Assembly: GCA_907163375.1 (NCBI GenBank)
Contig: CAJQUW010005534.1
Span: 62,001 to 126,000, forward strand
Source of the DNA: Prostheceraeus crozeri
Lineage: Eukaryota; Platyhelminthes; Polycladida; Euryleptidae
Reading direction: 5' to 3'
Length of the DNA: 64,000 bases
This document shows positions 60,484-64,000 of the stretch, in pieces. How positions within the stretch are numbered: position 1 is the first letter of the stretch; each line of letters starts with the position of its first letter. Both the position numbers and the translations under genes were made by a program. The notes below the pieces were generated by a model. That model was not told the origin of the DNA. It made no database searches and was given only the letters and a program-made list of their open reading frames with translations.

Positions 60484-60795
60484 TTGTTATTAACTGCTAC
60501 CAACAATGAATAAGAGTTTAGTTTGTTGATGATTATGTAAGATCGAGTTTGTTTTAATATTTTTAGAAGATTTTCATAAATTGCAGTTTTATTCACTAAC
60601 TTAAACTCATGTTTAGTGTTTAGTTATGTACAACAAAACATACCTCGACAGGCAAAATTAACCGCATTATAGAGCAATGACTTCGTTGTCAGTTCAATAG
60701 ACAATCGTAAAATGCGCGCGTGATGGGGAAAACCTTACCGCTGCTGGCGGAATGATTTGCATGGCATACCTGGTATGCCAGCCGTAGTGAAAAGG

Positions 60796-61560
60796 TTATA
60801 GACAATAATAATATCCCCCCTTCATGTAATAGATTCGAAAGTGTATAAACATTGGGGATTTGATAAATGCGAAGAACCAATATGCCTAATATATAACTAC
60901 CAAATGTAACTTTACTCTATGATGATGGTATATTGCAGAAGGAAATTATATTGTTTTACAGATCGTCCGTGTCATGACTCATGACAGCCTTCGAAAGGAT
61001 GTTAGTTAAATTACAGCAACTCGATGACCTGCTATTGCTTTCATGCTGAGACTCACCTCAAGAGAATCTTCTGATTAAGAACATCCGCCACTAGAGCAAA
61101 ATAACAGAATCAAAGACAATTATTTCAATTAACTTTGAAAGATGAAGATGGGTCCGCATCACCCTTCAGATTCAAGAAGCGATGAACATTCATGGCGATG
61201 AAAATTGAATTAAAAACATGAAACTTCCACCACGACAGCACAATAAGATCTCGACTTTTTCATGAAGCCTTTCATGCATGATAATTATGCCGTTCACTAG
61301 ATTTTCTTGATCATCAGCATAATTTCCGCAATGCTACGATGATTGTGTGTAAATATTCATTCCTTTTGATATCCAACTTGTTTCATACTACTTATAAAGG
61401 GGCGTTATGTCGGTAGTATATAAATTGACAAAAATTTAGCTTTTTCAAAGCTGCTCAAATAATTTTTTGGAACGCAGGAACGTCATCTCCGCAAAAACTG
61501 AATCTTTTCCTGCTGAAAAGATACTTGGTTTACTGAATCTCACCCTGCATACACTTTATG
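60796..61560 (-). repeat. long inverted repeat, right arm
   Basis: Reverse-complement partner of 56935-58392 (without the MITE insert). Read in reverse it gives AAAAAATTATTTGAGCAGC, CCCTTTATAAGTAGTATGAA, CATCTTTCAAAGTTAATTG, TCTCTTGAGGTGAG and AATTTCCTTCTGCA in the same order as the left arm. Similarity runs up to the piggyBac end on the inner side and fades beyond about 61560 on the outer side. It has no coding frame of its own. Confidence 0.85.
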
Positions 61561-62024
61561 TTTGCAATGTACCTACCAAAGGCCGTGGTATACTGTGTAT
61601 TTAAAAGTAACCAAATTTTCCGAAACCATTGAAAACAATGTCATCTGCTTCACTTGTATAGACATGTACTTGCGACAAGAGAAAAATACAAATGGGTAAC
61701 CTATTCTGGTTTCAAAGTCGTCTTCACAAATGGAAATTCCAGTAACAAACTAGAGTTCGCACACAATAAGTTCAGATATAAATCAACCAGTTAGAGTATA
61801 CACTAGATCATAACGATTAAAAAAATTCACGATCATTCATGAAGTGGAAAATAGGAGAATAAGAGTAAGACACGAGGAAAAGCAATGCGATACTCTACCA
61901 GCAATTTTCTGTCACCAACAGTCCTTTCTTCAGGATGCATCGGTCCAAACGGGAAATGAGACTCGAACACACTCGATAGATTTCCTCCGTTAATTGTGCG
62001 CAGTTGAGACGAAAGCCAATCACA
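61561..62024. other. 3' flank of the adenylate kinase gene
   Basis: Sequence downstream of the AK2 stop codon on the minus strand. No clear AATAAA was seen on that strand close to the stop. No other feature recognised. Confidence 0.4.
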
Positions 62025-62237
62025 CTACGTACGTCGTGCTTTTTTCCCTTTCTCTAAAGCGTCAATAACAGCTTGAAACACTTCGTCTGGCTTTTTAGCA
62101 GCATCAATCCGCCTGTGAAGACCTTTCATGCTGTAGTAATCAATCAAAGGGAGTGTGTAGCGATGATATGCTTGAAGGCGACTGCGCAAGGTATCGACAT
62201 TGTCATCCGAACGTCGAACTAAAGGTTCTCCGGTCAA
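62025..62237 (-). CDS. ak2: adenylate kinase 2, last exon
   Basis: Adenylate kinase transfers phosphate between ATP and AMP to give two ADP; the AK2 form works in the mitochondrial intermembrane space. The exon starts after TTTTCGTTGCAG in phase 0 and reads LTGEPLVRRSDDN, TLRSRLQAYHRYTLPLIDYY, then GLHRRIDAAKKPDEVFQAV and ends KGKKARRT-stop. It matches the TGEPL-x-R-R-x-D-D-N ... R-L-x-x-Y-H-x-x-T-x-P-L-x-x-Y-Y signature at the end of AK2. The RRxDDN and following R-x-R-L arginines are the phosphate-binding residues at the end of the LID and in the core. Upstream exons (P-loop, AMP-binding, rest of LID) must lie beyond this window or in unrecognised intron sequence. Confidence 0.9.
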   Translation of the reverse strand: MTGEPLVRRSDDNVDTLRSRLQAYHRYTLPLIDYYSMKGLHRRIDAAKKPDEVFQAVIDALEKGKKARRT

Positions 62238-62439
62238 CTGCAACGAAAATTACAATTATTACTTATCTAATAGAACCTCATCGCTTAATTATGTTGCATT
62301 TAATTATGATTAGTGGACAGTCATGAAAAGACTTGGATAAGTTTAAATTATTGCAACAGCTTTCAATTGACCTTGCATAATCAACAGACGAGCTCAATGC
62401 TTAGGACTTCATAATGACGAATAGATATCCCAGTGGCCA

Positions 62440-62530
62440 TATTCCTGGATAAAAATATGGCTTACCACCGGGAATCGAATCTAGACATAGAATGGCTAAC
62501 GCGGCTGACGACCACGGGTTCAAGTAATGA
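62440..62530. mobile_element. tRNA-like SINE fragment
   Basis: Contains TGGCTAACGCGG (A-box-like) and, about 15 bases later, GGGTTCAAG (B-box-like) on plus, with GATTCGATTCCC on minus just upstream. The spacing is too short for a working tRNA gene. Probably a rearranged SINE; orientation undecided. Confidence 0.3.
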
Positions 62531-63316
62531 CACTGATGTGACGGAAATCAACGACGATTTGTTCAACTTCATTAGCTCAGCTGAGACAGGGTTACCGCAG
62601 TTTTCAGGACATCAAATTTCAGGAGTTTCCAGGAAGTTTCCTAGAGTTTTCGAAGAAGTTGACTGCCTTCAGGTATGCTTGCTATTTTCTATATTTGAAC
62701 GAAATTTTCTGATGGATACATCAAAAAGGCGGTGACATCGAATCAAATGTAAACTATTACCATATTAGTAAATGCAGTGAACTTAAAAAAAATCGCAACA
62801 TGTAACAGTCAGCATCATTATACAGTCGTTGAGCGAGAATTGAACAATAGAAAATACAATACACTCCGGATAAGCGAGAGTAAATCAAGAAACATTTCCA
62901 ACACATGTAAAACCGTCAGGTTAAGAGAGAGCCTTCTTTAGTCAATTCGCTTAAGCGGGAGATGCTTTTTGCAATTTTAATAATTTGGCTATTTTTTGTG
63001 CATATCTGGATCTGGATTTCTGCATTAAGTGATTTTCGTGTATGTTTCAACCAAAAACGTATTTGTGTTCTTACCACCTGTTCTTTTTATGCACTGTAGC
63101 AGTGCAGCGCAACAAAAAAACATTACGTACTGCAAGACACGGTCGCATTGGATGAGATGGAAGACGGCTTTTTTTATGCTTTCGTTTTTCTTTTGGCCAC
63201 AATGAGACAATCTAATGCCTCTACTTTTTTTACAAGCAATTACTGCTTATCTGTTTATACAGAATTACCACGAATTTATTTATACACCATATCACAGCGC
63301 AGTGTGTTAACCAGTC

Positions 63317-63338
63317 GACTCTCTCTCTCTCTCTCTCG
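63317..63338. repeat. CT microsatellite
   Basis: About nine CT dinucleotides in a row, ending in CGAG. Confidence 0.95.
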
Positions 63339-64000
63339 AGAAGGCTGAACTTACTAGGGCTTCTGAGATCCCGAACAGCGGAAGATAAATAACAATTGGT
63401 ATTTCCTTTCCTCTTTAGATAGAAGTCTAATATCCTGTCGCTGCTGACCAATAAGCTTCAACTATTACTCCGTGTTTTTGCAACTCTTTAGCAAATACAT
63501 GTAATGGATTGCTTTTCATTTTCAGAATAAATGCAATATAGACAGATGCTTTTCTATCTTAAACCTGAAAACGGGACGGCATTGGGAGCCTGTAGGCCTA
63601 TGTACAAGCATTGCTATTAATAGAAGAACAAAAATTTAGGTGAAAATATTTTCATATTTTTCATAAGTTCATATTTTACATGAAATATGGAAATTAGCTG
63701 TGGAAGATTGCGAGAGTTGGCACAAAATGTTTTAGTTCTATTTTGAAGCACATACGCCTGCGAGGCAGCGTTCTCTAAAGTGAAGTTCATAAAGAACAAG
63801 TACAGGACGCGCTTAACAAAAAACAATCTCGATAATAGTTTACCTTTAATGACATCCTCTCAAATGCCTGATTTTCAAAGTTTGGTCAACGACCGACAAC
63901 AGCAAGTTAGTCACTGAGTCGTACACTGATATTGTCATTTCTTTACGAGATTTTGTATTTCTACCTATTTAGATTTTGTGTATTTTCATAAATAAAATAT

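Larger units (their letters stand above)
58393..60795 (+). mobile_element. piggyBac transposon (2.4 kb)
   Basis: The ends are short inverted repeats, CCTTTTCACTAAGG on the left and CCTTTTCACTACGG reversed from the right, around a piggyBac transposase. An exact TTAA target is not visible (flanks read AATAG and TTATA), so either it has mutated or the ends extend slightly further. Subterminal palindromes lie at both ends. The flanking DNA on each side forms the two arms of a long inverted repeat. Confidence 0.8.
62238..64000 (-). other. intron of the adenylate kinase gene, no further exon recognised
   Basis: The next AK2 exon (ending in the K-D-D-type sequence before TGEPL) was not found on the minus strand up to the window edge. 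The stretch holds a tRNA-like repeat near 62465-62525 and a CT microsatellite. Around 62865-62965 GGATAAGCGAGAGT and GCTTAAGCGGGAG suggest a decayed pogo-like MITE, but its ends are unclear. Confidence 0.5.

Noticed and set aside
63836-63900. Donor-like GTAAAC preceded by an open stretch, possible upstream AK2 exon
   Set aside because: The translation does not match adenylate kinase and the implied exon would be about 24 nt without support.

Overview
The window reads as nuclear DNA from an animal, probably an invertebrate: it is AT-rich, has GT-AG introns of several kilobases, and is loaded with transposable elements of many classes. The sequence alone does not identify the species. There are no bacterial operons, CRISPR arrays, rRNA genes or convincing tRNA genes. 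Only two host genes are recognised, both on the minus strand. One is most of a Dok-7-like adaptor gene: four exons at 29498-29268, 24159-23935, 18081-17418 and 11388-11073 with matching splice phases, encoding a PH domain, an IRS-type PTB domain and a proline/serine-rich tail. The other is the last exon of a mitochondrial-type adenylate kinase 2 gene (62237-62025). The 5' exons of both genes were not found or lie outside the window.

Layout. 1-620 is the end of a Tc1/mariner/IS630-like transposase. 1598-10096 is a direct tandem duplication of a 4.24 kb unit that itself contains an hAT-type MITE, a tRNA-derived SINE, a Tc1 fragment and two LINE 3' ends. 11-29.5 kb is the Dok-7-like gene; its introns hold a TA-flanked MITE, SINE pieces, a decayed Tc1/mariner element (about 18.4-21.3 kb), hairpins and an unexplained GC-rich, serine-rich open frame (27.95-28.37 kb). 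29.5-36 kb has nothing recognisable. 36.2-40.3 kb holds two PIF/Harbinger elements, one interrupted by the other; the inner one is nearly complete, with transposase and a divergent MADF-domain partner gene. 41.1-41.8 kb is a non-autonomous element with short terminal inverted repeats. 45.0-48.6 kb is a near full-length RTE/CR1-like LINE (APE endonuclease, reverse transcriptase, PHD-like finger), decayed by several frameshifts and stops; 3' fragments of relatives lie at 50.9-51.5 and 55.3-55.8 kb. Two blocks of a diverged repeat of roughly 105 bp lie at 48.6-49.6 and 53.9-54.8 kb. 56.9-61.6 kb is a long imperfect inverted repeat with a near-intact piggyBac element exactly at its centre and an hAT-type MITE in its left arm.

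The Dok-7-like protein would be a membrane-proximal receptor tyrosine kinase adaptor, and AK2 a mitochondrial intermembrane-space enzyme; nothing suggests they work together. The rest is a record of successive transposon invasions. The most unusual structures are the piggyBac-centred palindrome, the nested Harbingers, the recent tandem duplication and the possible 24-nt microexon in the Dok-7-like gene.
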